A DNA stretch of 9,644 nucleotides from an uncultured Verrucomicrobiota bacterium (GTDB lineage Bacteria; Verrucomicrobiota; Verrucomicrobiia; Limisphaerales; UBA9464), in assembly GCA_903925515.1 (NCBI GenBank), contig CAIYFP010000104.1, positions 1 to 9,644 on the forward strand, in the 5' to 3' direction. The notes under the pieces are model-generated. The model searched no databases. It saw only the letters and a program-made list of their open reading frames with translations, and was not told the origin of the DNA. The translations under genes and the position numbers were made by a program. Positions 1-6,685 of the stretch are shown here, in pieces (the stretch's first letter is position 1; the number at the start of each line of letters is the position of its first letter).

Positions 1-30
1 ACCACCGGTCACCGATCCCCATCACCCTCC

Positions 31-47
31 GCACCCTGGAGGGGTGC
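31..47. repeat. Stem-loop, 6-bp stem
   Basis: GCACCC (31-36) and GGGTGC (42-47) are perfect reverse complements around the five-base loop TGGAG. No T-run follows on either strand, so it is not a classical intrinsic terminator. It is the first of a cluster of hairpins in this gene-free region. Confidence 0.45.
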
Positions 48-71
48 CAGCCCAGTCCCGCCCCCGGTGCT

Positions 72-91
72 GGCATCCCTGCCGGGATGCC
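72..91. repeat. Stem-loop, perfect 8-bp stem, 4-base loop
   Basis: GGCATCCC (72-79) pairs perfectly with GGGATGCC (84-91) around the loop TGCC. It can extend through a T-G wobble (71/92) and a C-G pair (70/93). It is the strongest hairpin in the window. It lacks a following T-run, so it fits a structured intergenic repeat or an RNA-stability element better than a factor-independent terminator. Confidence 0.55.
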
Positions 92-114
92 GGGGTTCAC
101 GTTCGCGCGGTTCC

Positions 115-149
115 CCGGTGGTGTCGTTGCTTCGCTCCTCGACCACCGG
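115..149. repeat. Inverted repeat CCGGTGGT / ACCACCGG
   Basis: CCGGTGGT (115-122) and ACCACCGG (142-149) are perfect reverse complements, separated by 19 bases centred on TTGCTTCGCTCCT. The same arm sequence recurs as ACCACCGG at the very left edge of the window (1-8). A palindromic unit with a conserved-looking loop is typical of dispersed REP-like elements. That it is multicopy in the genome is inference. Confidence 0.5.
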
Positions 150-276
150 ATACACGCTGGGAAGGCTTTGGCTTCCTGGCAGATGGACGGGGAGGTCTCG
201 TCGGATGAGCCCACCCGAATCCATGCGGGAGTCGCCCCTCCAGTACGACGGCGTGTGGGCATGCAGCGTGCCGAAG

Positions 277-290
277 CCCATCGGCATGGG
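277..290. repeat. Stem-loop, 5-bp stem
   Basis: CCCAT (277-281) and ATGGG (286-290) pair around the four-base loop CGGC. The stem is short and could be chance. It is listed because it lies in the hairpin cluster downstream of the coiled-coil gene. Confidence 0.25.
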
Positions 291-318
291 GATCAAGAGA
301 TTCCCTCCTCCTGACGCG

Positions 319-334
319 GGGACTTGGGTGTCCC
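319..334 (-). terminator. Weak candidate 3' hairpin for the coiled-coil gene
   Basis: GGGAC (319-323) and GTCCC (330-334) pair around a six-base loop, 13 bases past the stop codon of the minus-strand coiled-coil gene. The position suits a 3'-end structure. The stem is only five pairs and no U-run follows on the minus strand, so intrinsic termination is doubtful. The stronger hairpins further downstream (72-91, 115-149) are alternatives. Confidence 0.25.
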
Positions 335-347
335 GGGGATGATGGGG

Positions 348-1100
348 CTACTTGCCCTTGGCAGGGCCCGACGCCTTGATTTCGGCCTCGAGCGAGGCGG
401 CGGGGATTTGCTCTTGGGCGACGGCCGTGGCGCGGCGGATGCCTCCCTGGAGCAACTGGGCTCCCTTGATGTCGGTGCTGACGACGCCATTGCGAAGGGT
501 CTCCATCCTTCGCGCGACGTAGGCGGCGTCGCGGAGGGTACGGAGCTGGTCGCGGACGGCGGCGAGGTCGTTGAACCGTTGCTCAAGGGCCGCCTTTTCC
601 GCGAGCAACCGTCGCAGTTCCTTGCGCAGGCCGTCGCGATCGCCCTCGGACGTGGCGAGTCGCCGTTCGGTGTCGGCGATCTGGCCCTGCAGGGAGCCGA
701 TGCGGGAGGTGAGCTCCTGCATGCGCCTCGCGAGGTCGTCCTTCTCGGATTCGAGGCCATCGACTTGCCGTTGGCGGGCGGCGATTTCGTCGCGTGCCTT
801 TTCCATGGCCGCCTTGGCCTCGCCCTCGGTCCTCGAAAGCTCGGAGGCCACGAACGCGAGTTTGTTGGACAGGAGCGTCACTTCGGCGGAGCGCCGCACG
901 AGGTTGGTTTCGAGGGATGCGTTGACCTTGACCTGCTCCTGCAACTTCATCTCGGTCCGGACAAGGTCGGCCGAGAGCTGGTCCGACCTTGCGGCGTCGG
1001 CTTGGCGCCGGTCTTGGGCCTGTTTTTGGACTTGGTAGATCCATGCCGACAACCCGATGCAGGCAACTGCCATGGCCACGTTGAGCCACCGACCTTTCAT
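348..1100 (-). CDS. Membrane-anchored coiled-coil protein, function unknown
   Basis: This is a 250-residue protein. A short basic start (MKGRW) is followed by one hydrophobic segment at about residues 5-22, consistent with an N-in/C-out membrane anchor or uncleaved signal. From about residue 25 to 200 it is a long, highly charged helix rich in Glu, Gln, Lys, Arg, Leu and Ala with heptad-like spacing, which I read as coiled coil. The tail (about 200-250) is less regular and ends in a Lys/Gly-rich PAKGK. The open frame extends upstream to 1223, but that would overlap addB and add 41 residues without membrane or coiled-coil character, so I chose the ATG at 1100 in front of the hydrophobic segment. 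No good Shine-Dalgarno precedes it. It follows addB by 71 bases on the same strand and is probably co-transcribed. No enzyme motif is visible. A periplasmic scaffold role would be a guess. Confidence 0.75.
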   Translation of the reverse strand: MKGRWLNVAMAVACIGLSAWIYQVQKQAQDRRQADAARSDQLSADLVRTEMKLQEQVKVNASLETNLVRRSAEVTLLSNKLAFVASELSRTEGEAKAAMEKARDEIAARQRQVDGLESEKDDLARRMQELTSRIGSLQGQIADTERRLATSEGDRDGLRKELRRLLAEKAALEQRFNDLAAVRDQLRTLRDAAYVARRMETLRNGVVSTDIKGAQLLQGGIRRATAVAQEQIPAASLEAEIKASGPAKGK

Positions 1101-1115
1101 GGGAGCAGCGTTGGG

Positions 1116-1127
1116 ACATCGCGATGT
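1116..1127. promoter_or_regulatory. Perfect 12-base palindrome upstream of the coiled-coil gene
   Basis: ACATCGCGATGT is a perfect palindrome in the 71-base gap between the addB stop and the coiled-coil start, 15 bases upstream of the chosen ATG. A dimeric regulator could bind there. About two perfect 12-mers are expected by chance in a window this size, so only its location argues for function. Confidence 0.2.
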
Positions 1128-1171
1128 TTTGCAACCCTGTTGTTGGGGATGCACGTCATGGCACGATGAAG

Positions 1172-4100
1172 TCACAGGCCCGCGCCCACTCGGCAAACGC
1201 CCCTGTAAGGGCAGGAGTCGCATGGAAGCCTCGCGCCATCGGGGATGGGTGCGACCGAGATGTCTCCGCCGAGCATTTCCGAGGCAAGCTCGGCGGCGCG
1301 GGCGGCGGCGACCCCCAGGATGTCCTTGAGGCTGGACGCCGCGACGCCGTCCGAGTCAAAGGATGGCTTTCCGTCCTTCTTGAGCTTGAATCGGAACGGC
1401 AGTCGCTCCCATGCCGGCATGCCGCCGGCGGCGTCGCGCACGAGCTCCCAGTCAAAGCGCCCCCGATGCTGATGAGAGAAGCCCTCTGGGAGCTCCTCAC
1501 GATGCCGCGAGCGCGGCCTTTCCGGGCGGAGGGCCGCGTAGGTCATGCCCGCTGGCACGCCCTCCGTCGCCCGGCTTGCTACCATGAGATACAGGGGCAA
1601 TTGCAGGTCGAACCCGGCCATGACCCGGTCCAGCTTGAAGCGGGGCTGGCCTCGCTTGTAGTCCTCGATCCACACGCGCGGCCTGCCATCGATGTTCCTG
1701 CCCAGCACGTCCACGCGGTCCACGCGGCCGCGCAGGGACAGGGTGCCGCCCGACGGGACGGCCCATTCCATCGGGCCCCATGCTGTTCCCTCGCCGAATG
1801 CAGCCTCGACCCATTCCGGGTTGCCGGGCCAGTCGGGCAGGACTTGAAGCCAATGGCGTAGCCATTGCATGGCTTGGCGCTCGGCGCGTACCCATGCGAA
1901 ATCCACGGCGGCGCCCCCGTGGTCGATGCCCTCCTTCCTGCGCAACTCTTGCGCGATGGTCCGGAAGCGTTGCATGCCCTGCGCGGCCGTGAGGGAGCGC
2001 CATGGGCGGCCTTCCTCGGCCAGCGATTCATGGAACCGGGACAAAAGATGATGCGCCCATGAGCCTTCCTCGCGGGCATCGGCGGCTTTCTCGTCGCGTT
2101 CGTTGAGTCGCAGGACCTGGCCGACGAAGAAGGCAAACCGGCACGAGGCCATCCTTTCGAGGCCGGATGCGGATGTCTCGATGCGCCCGCCCCAGAGGGC
2201 AGCGGCGGCCTCGGCCGGCAGCCGTTCCTGTCCCGAGGCCTCGCCGGGGGCATGAGAGGGGGGGCGGAGCCGGATTGCCCCGGGTGCCAGCACCTCGGCG
2301 CCATCCGCCGTCGGCACATCCCCGAGCCATCGACGGAGGAGGGGCGACGCGACCCGTGCCTCGCCCGCCATGCCTTCGGCCGACCATGTCACCACGACCT
2401 CGCGCCGTGCGCGCGTCAGCGCGACGTATCCGTAGAAGTGCTCGTGATGCACACGATCGAGAGGCGTGGGGCCAAGTCCAACCCCGGCCTTCTCCAGCAA
2501 CGCGTCGAGTTCGTGGCCGGTGAGCAAGCCCTGCGCCGGAGGCGCGGCCGGGAACCCGCCCTCGACCCACCCGGGAAGGATGACCGATGCCAGGTCCGGG
2601 TTTCTTGATCGGTCCACGGCCCCGATCAACACCTGGTCCAGGGTGGGCGGCACCGCGCCCGCCGTCAGGCCGCTCCACACGCTCTCCGAAACCGGCAGCC
2701 ATTCGGCCGGACCCATCGGGTGGCCTGCGAAGGCGCGAGAAGCCTCGTCGAGCCATGCCGAGACCTCGCGGTACACCGTCGCGTGCCGCAGGGCGCCGCC
2801 TGCCTCGGCGTCCCATGATGCGAGGCGGGCCTCGACACCCAAGTTGGACCACAACCTGCGGGTTGCTTCGGCCATCGAAGGTCCGTCGAGCCCTTTGGGT
2901 TCACGAAACGCACGCAAGAAGGCCTTCAACGGCTCGATCGTCCGGGCGCGCACCGGGTCCCTTCCGGGGTCGTCGTCCGGGATGTCTTGCCACCGGTTGC
3001 CCTCCCATCGCGACGCCCTGAGCCGGTTCTCGAGCAACTCGGCCTCCCATGATTCCACGGGGAGCAGGCCGCACTTCAACCATGCGAACCAGTCCTCCTC
3101 GGCACCGGGATCCGAGGCCACCCTGAGCGCGGTCCGCGTCAATTCCACGAGCGGGTGATGCCAGAGCGGATGCCGCCGGTCCACGAAGCAGGGGATGCCG
3201 ACACGGCGGAACGTTCGTTCGAGGAGGGGCCCGTGCTCCTCGAGGGACCTCACCAACACGGCGACGTCCCGGTAGCGTGCCCCGGACGTGACGGCGTCGA
3301 TGACGCAGCGGGCCGCGACCTCGGCCTCCTCATGCGGGTTGCGGCATGGGATAACTCTGGCGGCATCCCTGCCGCAGGTTGGAAGCGCCGCCGATTCGCC
3401 CGCGCCCGCGCGACGCTCGATGGACTCGATGATGCCTCCATGGACGAAGCGGGAGCGGCCCGGGGCGGGCTGCAAGTCCACGACCTCGACCTTGGCGTTG
3501 CCGGCGGCCGCCATGGCCTCATGGCAGGCATGGAAGGTCTCGTCCACCACCCGCCATAGCGGCATTCCTGCGGCCGCCGCCCTGCGATCCAGGCAGAATG
3601 CCATGGTGACGACGTCGGATCGCTGGGCGACGGCCGCAAGCAAGGAAACCTCGGCGGGAGTCATCTCGGCGAAGCCATCCATCCAGACATGCTCCCAGCG
3701 TTGTCCCGGCAAACCCTTGCCAAGCAGGAGGTCCACCGCCCTCCATGCCCGTTCGGACGGATCGTCGAGGGCGGCGGCCGCCAGCCATGATTTCAAACCC
3801 CGCGTCAGGCAGGCTGCATCCCAAAGCTTCGCGCGGAGCACGTCGGGGAGGGATTCCTTGGCGGACAATCGCTCCAGGGTGCCCGCATCCAATCCGTGCT
3901 CGTGGAACCTGCGCAGCAACGCGGAGATTTCCCGGGCGAGACCCACGCCGCGGGCAACCCTCCCGAAGTGCCGGAGTTGGGGGCCGTTTTGCTCCAGCAA
4001 GGCCCGGAGCACCATCGTGCGCCCTTGCTCGTTGAGGAGGTCCCGGGCCAGCCCCGCGTCTTCGAGGACCTGTTGCGCAAGCCTCTCGAACGACAAGACG

Positions 4101-4288
4101 GCGAGGCGCGAGAACCCTCCGACGGCGCCGGAGCCCAGCACCTGGCGCTCCACCTGGAACGTGGCCTGCTTGGGTGCGAGGAAGAGCAGCCTGCCCTGCC
4201 CTGATGCCGCCAAGGCCTCCCGCGCATCCGCAATGCATTGGTGGGTCTTTCCGGAGCCGGCCGGGCCGAGGATGAACCGTGCCTTCAT
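1172..4288 (-). CDS. addB: AddB-type ATP-dependent helicase/nuclease subunit
   Basis: This 1038-residue protein matches the AddB (RexB-like) plan for double-strand-break end processing with AddA before RecA loading. The N-terminus carries a Walker A loop, GPAGSGKT (residues 8-15), then a helicase-like core with VWMDGF (201-206) and YVALTRAR (621-628). The C-terminal third is a RecB-family PD-(D/E)XK nuclease: GSWAHHLL (742-749), GRVDRVD (854-860), IEDYK (874-878) and QLPLY (896-900), so it looks catalytically intact. Cys716 plus Cys1023, Cys1026 and Cys1032 have the one-plus-three spacing of the AddB iron-sulfur staple. Length is a little below Bacillus subtilis AddB (about 1166). The ATG at 4288 starts directly at the expected MKARFILGPAG head, with a weak purine-rich AGGGTGG just upstream. 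AddA would normally be adjacent but is not in the window. A generic PD-(D/E)XK family label is the safe fallback. Confidence 0.85.
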   Translation of the reverse strand: MKARFILGPAGSGKTHQCIADAREALAASGQGRLLFLAPKQATFQVERQVLGSGAVGGFSRLAVLSFERLAQQVLEDAGLARDLLNEQGRTMVLRALLEQNGPQLRHFGRVARGVGLAREISALLRRFHEHGLDAGTLERLSAKESLPDVLRAKLWDAACLTRGLKSWLAAAALDDPSERAWRAVDLLLGKGLPGQRWEHVWMDGFAEMTPAEVSLLAAVAQRSDVVTMAFCLDRRAAAAGMPLWRVVDETFHACHEAMAAAGNAKVEVVDLQPAPGRSRFVHGGIIESIERRAGAGESAALPTCGRDAARVIPCRNPHEEAEVAARCVIDAVTSGARYRDVAVLVRSLEEHGPLLERTFRRVGIPCFVDRRHPLWHHPLVELTRTALRVASDPGAEEDWFAWLKCGLLPVESWEAELLENRLRASRWEGNRWQDIPDDDPGRDPVRARTIEPLKAFLRAFREPKGLDGPSMAEATRRLWSNLGVEARLASWDAEAGGALRHATVYREVSAWLDEASRAFAGHPMGPAEWLPVSESVWSGLTAGAVPPTLDQVLIGAVDRSRNPDLASVILPGWVEGGFPAAPPAQGLLTGHELDALLEKAGVGLGPTPLDRVHHEHFYGYVALTRARREVVVTWSAEGMAGEARVASPLLRRWLGDVPTADGAEVLAPGAIRLRPPSHAPGEASGQERLPAEAAAALWGGRIETSASGLERMASCRFAFFVGQVLRLNERDEKAADAREEGSWAHHLLSRFHESLAEEGRPWRSLTAAQGMQRFRTIAQELRRKEGIDHGGAAVDFAWVRAERQAMQWLRHWLQVLPDWPGNPEWVEAAFGEGTAWGPMEWAVPSGGTLSLRGRVDRVDVLGRNIDGRPRVWIEDYKRGQPRFKLDRVMAGFDLQLPLYLMVASRATEGVPAGMTYAALRPERPRSRHREELPEGFSHQHRGRFDWELVRDAAGGMPAWERLPFRFKLKKDGKPSFDSDGVAASSLKDILGVAAARAAELASEMLGGDISVAPIPDGARLPCDSCPYRGVCRVGAGL

Positions 4289-4443
4289 CGGTCCACCCTG
4301 CCGTCGCCGGGGCGCGTCGGAAACGGGATTTTGACCGCCGGGCGGGCACCCCTTCGAATCGACGGGCCCGGACCCCGCTCACTCCCCGGCTCGCGGAAGC
4401 GTCGGACTCTCAATCCCCTGCATCCCCGTTGCATCGGTCCGGC
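4289..4443. other. Gap between addB and the hydrolase gene
   Basis: This 155-base spacer lies upstream of addB and downstream of the hydrolase stop. Any addB promoter should be here, but I see no convincing -35/-10 pair. It includes the palindromes TTCGAA and GGGCCC. A loop TTGAGAG on the minus strand superficially resembles a leucine anticodon loop, but a tRNA cannot be folded around it. Confidence 0.4.
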
Positions 4444-5438
4444 CTAGGCGAGGACCTGGCGAAGCTCGGCGTGCAGGGCCTTTGCCTTGGCGATGGCTTG
4501 CTCGATGGGCATGCCCTTGCTCATGCCCGGGCGGAGATGTCCGACATGGGAAAGCCATGCGTCTCGGAGAAGCGTTTGCTTGCGTGCCACCAAATCGACG
4601 AGGGCCGGGCCGGAAGGATGAAGTTGGGTCACGGCATCCGGGGAGTCCGATTGGACAAGGCCCGGGGGGCCGCCCCAATGGCGGATGAGCTCCCTTGCAA
4701 TAAGCCAGTGGCCAAGGATCCCGGGATGGACGCCATCTGCGGCGAGGACCATGCCCGGGTTTTTTCTGCGGCCCTCGGTCAGGAAGCGTTTCATGGGGCC
4801 GTGAGCATCCACGACGGCCCAGCCATGGCTGCGCCGGGAGAGGAGCCAGTCGGAGAACCGGCCGAGAACGCCGTCGTAGCCGTCGAAGGGCTGAGGATAG
4901 GAATCGTGTCCCGCCGGAAGCGTCTTCCCGGCAAGAGGCAAGGGGTCGAAGACGGCGGGCGTGACATGGACGATGGAGGCGCCGGAGGCGACGACGGCCT
5001 CATGGAGGCGACGTAGGCCGTCGAAGTGGCGTTGGCCGCGAGCATCAGACCATGGGAAGTAGATGCCGTCGTTCATGCCGTAGCATGCCACGACGATGTC
5101 GGGGCGGACCATGGAGAGCGCACGGCCAAGTCGTTCGTGGAGGTCGGGCCTTGGGAACGCGCCGCCGGCATGGCCGGGCTCGGACAGGCCCGAGACGGTC
5201 TCGGAGGGAAGGCCGAGGTTGATGACCTCGCCGGGCATGTGCGGGGAGCGATGCGGAGCCATGACTCGACGAAGACGACCCAGTTGCCTGCCCATGTGAT
5301 GCTGTCGCCGAGGAAGAGAAGGGTCCGCGCGTGGTGCGGCCGACGGGAATGGGATGGCACGACGCAGCCGAGGTGTGCGGCGGCGGGCAGGGCGAGGGTG
5401 GCGCGGATGAAACGGCGGCGGGCGATGGCGTTCATCAT
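4444..5438 (-). pseudogene. SGNH/GDSL-family hydrolase, interrupted by a frameshift
   Basis: This is a probable secreted SGNH esterase or lipase, a family that often removes acetyl groups from glycans. All signature blocks are present but in two frames. The first frame gives MMNAIARRRFIRATLALP, a Tat-like signal (RRxFI), and GDSITWAG with the nucleophile Ser46 (codon 5301-5303). Near 5225-5250 the homology jumps to another frame that gives NLGLPSETVSGL (block II), YGMNDGIY (block III) and DGVH with Asp235 and His238 (block V), then runs to the stop at 4444. Adding one base to the C4 run (G4 on plus, 5243-5246) rejoins them into a 331-residue protein of normal length. A sequencing or assembly indel or a recent mutation both fit. 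Start could also be the ATG at 5498, 11 bases after the prepilin stop; 5438 or 5435 better fits the signal peptide. It probably shares a transcript with the prepilin-like gene. Confidence 0.75.
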
Positions 5439-5509
5439 GGGAGCGTGGAACGGGAGACGGAGGTTGGAAGGCCCCGTGGGCGGAGCGGAGGACGCCATGG
5501 CGGCAGGGG

Positions 5510-6238
5510 TCACTTGAGGTCTTGGCCGCGCAGGCCGTTGATCGTCCAGTCGAGGTTGTAGATGAGGGTGGAGCCATCCTTGAAGGGGGCGTTGAGGCGC
5601 TCGTACAAGGCGTACTCGGAATGGCCATCCACGAACAGGAGGGACATGCCACGGGGGCCGTGGCCGGAGCTGGCGGTGCCTTTCTGGATGTTGTTCCACT
5701 TGCCCTTGCTGCTGGCGAAGCATGGCGCGATGGCTTTCTTGGCCGGGGAGAGAACCTCCGGGACGGAGCGGATGCGGAGCTGGGCGTTGTCGTCGGTGTG
5801 GTAAAACTGGTTGTAGTAGTAATACGAGCAGGGGAAGAGCAGCTCGTTGGTGCGGATCGGGAAGCTGTTCGCGACCGCCCACTCGATGTTGAAGCCCCGG
5901 CCCTTGTCGGCAGGACAGAGGTAGAAGGATCGGGCATTGGTTGTGATGTAGGCGTTCATCAACTTCAGGACATCGACGAAGCCCATCTGCGGCCAGTCCC
6001 GGCCCGAGTAGGGGAATTGGTCGCGGAAGTCCGCCGTGTAGAGGGCGTAGGTGATGCCAAGCTGGCGGAGGTTGGAGGTGCACCGTGCATGGAGAGCCTT
6101 GGCCTTGGCCTTGCCGAGCGCGGGCAGGAGCATGCTGGCAAGGATGGCGATGATGGCGATGACCACGAGGAGCTCGACGAGCGTGAAGGCCCTCGCATGA
6201 AGCCATGCCCGTGGATACGGCGCGGACGAGGTGGACAT
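5510..6238 (-). CDS. Prepilin-like secreted protein (type II secretion/pseudopilin head, DGH tail)
   Basis: This is a 242-residue protein. Residues 17-42 form a type IV prepilin head, with cleavage expected between Ala17 and Phe18 (Ala replaces the usual Gly at -1), Glu22 at +5, and the hydrophobic helix VELLVVIAIIAILASMLLPAL. AKAKALHARCTSNLRQLG follows, the usual continuation in the large prepilin-like families of Verrucomicrobia, Planctomycetes and Lentisphaerae. Near the end, His193 and VDGH (203-206) resemble the H-X9-DG signature, though here ten residues lie between His and Asp. A Tyr-rich run (YYYYNQFYH) and four Cys lie in the globular part. Such proteins are exported and anchored or assembled by type II/IV machinery; individual substrates are mostly unknown. 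The ATG at 6238 has no clear Shine-Dalgarno. The hydrolase gene follows on the same strand. It is unlikely to be a major pilin, because families of this type occur in many copies per genome. Confidence 0.85.
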   Translation of the reverse strand: MSTSSAPYPRAWLHARAFTLVELLVVIAIIAILASMLLPALGKAKAKALHARCTSNLRQLGITYALYTADFRDQFPYSGRDWPQMGFVDVLKLMNAYITTNARSFYLCPADKGRGFNIEWAVANSFPIRTNELLFPCSYYYYNQFYHTDDNAQLRIRSVPEVLSPAKKAIAPCFASSKGKWNNIQKGTASSGHGPRGMSLLFVDGHSEYALYERLNAPFKDGSTLIYNLDWTINGLRGQDLK

Positions 6239-6337
6239 GAGGTCACTTCACGCCGGGTGTCTTCGGGAATCAATCTTGAATCGGCCCCGGACGATTTCGT
6301 TGCTTCACAAGATGTCCGGCGTGGGCACGTTGGGTCG
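6239..6337. promoter_or_regulatory. Divergent promoter region with inverted repeat
   Basis: This 99-base spacer separates the divergent prepilin-like (minus) and DUF3088-type (plus) genes, so both promoters should lie here. It is less GC-rich than its flanks. CCGGAC (6287-6292) and GTCCGG (6314-6319) are perfect reverse complements with a 21-base spacer and could be operator half-sites. I find no strong sigma-70 hexamer pair in either direction and no clear ribosome binding site for either start. Confidence 0.35.
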
Positions 6338-6685
6338 ATGAAGCACGACGTTTTGTTCCTGTTGCGCCATGACTTCGAGGATGGTCCCGGCGCGCCCTAC
6401 TACTGCCCCGAGTGCGCCGAGATCAACGGGGTGCTGCACTACTACCCCGACCTGCGGCACCATGTGGAGGTCCGATACGTCGATTACAGGCGTCCGCGTC
6501 CCGAGATCGTCTCGTTGCTGGGTGAGGCCAACCAGTCATGCCCGGTGCTGGTGCTGCGGGACGACGCGCCGGCCGGGCTGCCGGACGTTGGCCTGAGCGC
6601 AAACGGACATCGCCGCTTCATTGCCGGCGCAAGGGCCATCGGCTGCTACCTCTCCGCTCATCACGGCTCTGGCAGGCCGCACTGA
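6338..6685 (+). CDS. DUF3088-family thioredoxin-like protein
   Basis: This is a 115-residue cytosolic-looking protein that I recognise as DUF3088: a start like MKHDVLFLLRHDFED, then YYCPECAEINGVLHYYP (residues 21-37), YVDYRRPRPEIVSLLGE (47-63), NQSCPVLVL (65-73) and an end in GRPH. CPEC (23-26) sits where thioredoxin-fold proteins carry their CxxC, and SCPV holds a proline at the cis-Pro position, so a thioredoxin-like redox or glutaredoxin-like fold is likely. No reaction is known to me for the family. The frame stays open far upstream (to 5522), but those codons are antisense to the prepilin gene, so I place the start at the ATG at 6338 where the family begins. It stands alone on the plus strand, divergent from the prepilin-like gene. 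Confidence 0.8.
   Translation: MKHDVLFLLRHDFEDGPGAPYYCPECAEINGVLHYYPDLRHHVEVRYVDYRRPRPEIVSLLGEANQSCPVLVLRDDAPAGLPDVGLSANGHRRFIAGARAIGCYLSAHHGSGRPH

Larger units (their letters stand above)
1..347. repeat. Gene-free region rich in stem-loops
   Basis: No open frame here looks like a real protein. The best minus-strand frame (9-296) has a composition rich in Arg, Gly, Pro and Ser with no recognisable domain. The stretch holds at least five short inverted repeats (31-47, 72-91, 115-149, 277-290, 319-334), listed separately. That density, together with a frame that reads like translated repeat DNA (for example VVEERSNDTTG), suggests a dispersed structured intergenic repeat of the kind found in many copies in verrucomicrobial genomes. 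This is recognition from memory, not a search. The right end lies just downstream of the minus-strand coiled-coil gene, so part of it may act in 3'-end formation. Confidence 0.4.

Noticed and set aside
9..296. Minus-strand 95-residue open frame
   Set aside because: It runs through several palindromes, with no domain and repeat-like text; treated as non-coding repeat.
324..1169. Plus-strand 281-residue open frame
   Set aside because: It is antisense to the coiled-coil gene, has Gly/Leu/Arg-rich composition and no domain; the minus strand gives a coherent membrane anchor plus coiled coil.
4289..4443. Possible tRNA-Leu(GAG) on the minus strand
   Set aside because: A TTGAGAG loop is present but the flanking stem pairs poorly and no acceptor or T-arm can be assembled around it.
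5225..5250. Programmed ribosomal frameshift in the hydrolase
   Set aside because: I see no slippery heptamer or adjacent stimulatory structure, and SGNH hydrolases are not known to use one; an indel is simpler.
5439..5937. N-terminal part of the 497-residue minus frame that includes the hydrolase
   Set aside because: It overlaps the prepilin-like gene in another frame and has Ser/Pro/Thr-rich shadow composition; the real hydrolase N-terminus is in a different frame.
5522..6337. N-terminal extension of the DUF3088 frame
   Set aside because: These codons are open but antisense to the prepilin-like gene, and the DUF3088 family begins at the ATG at 6338.
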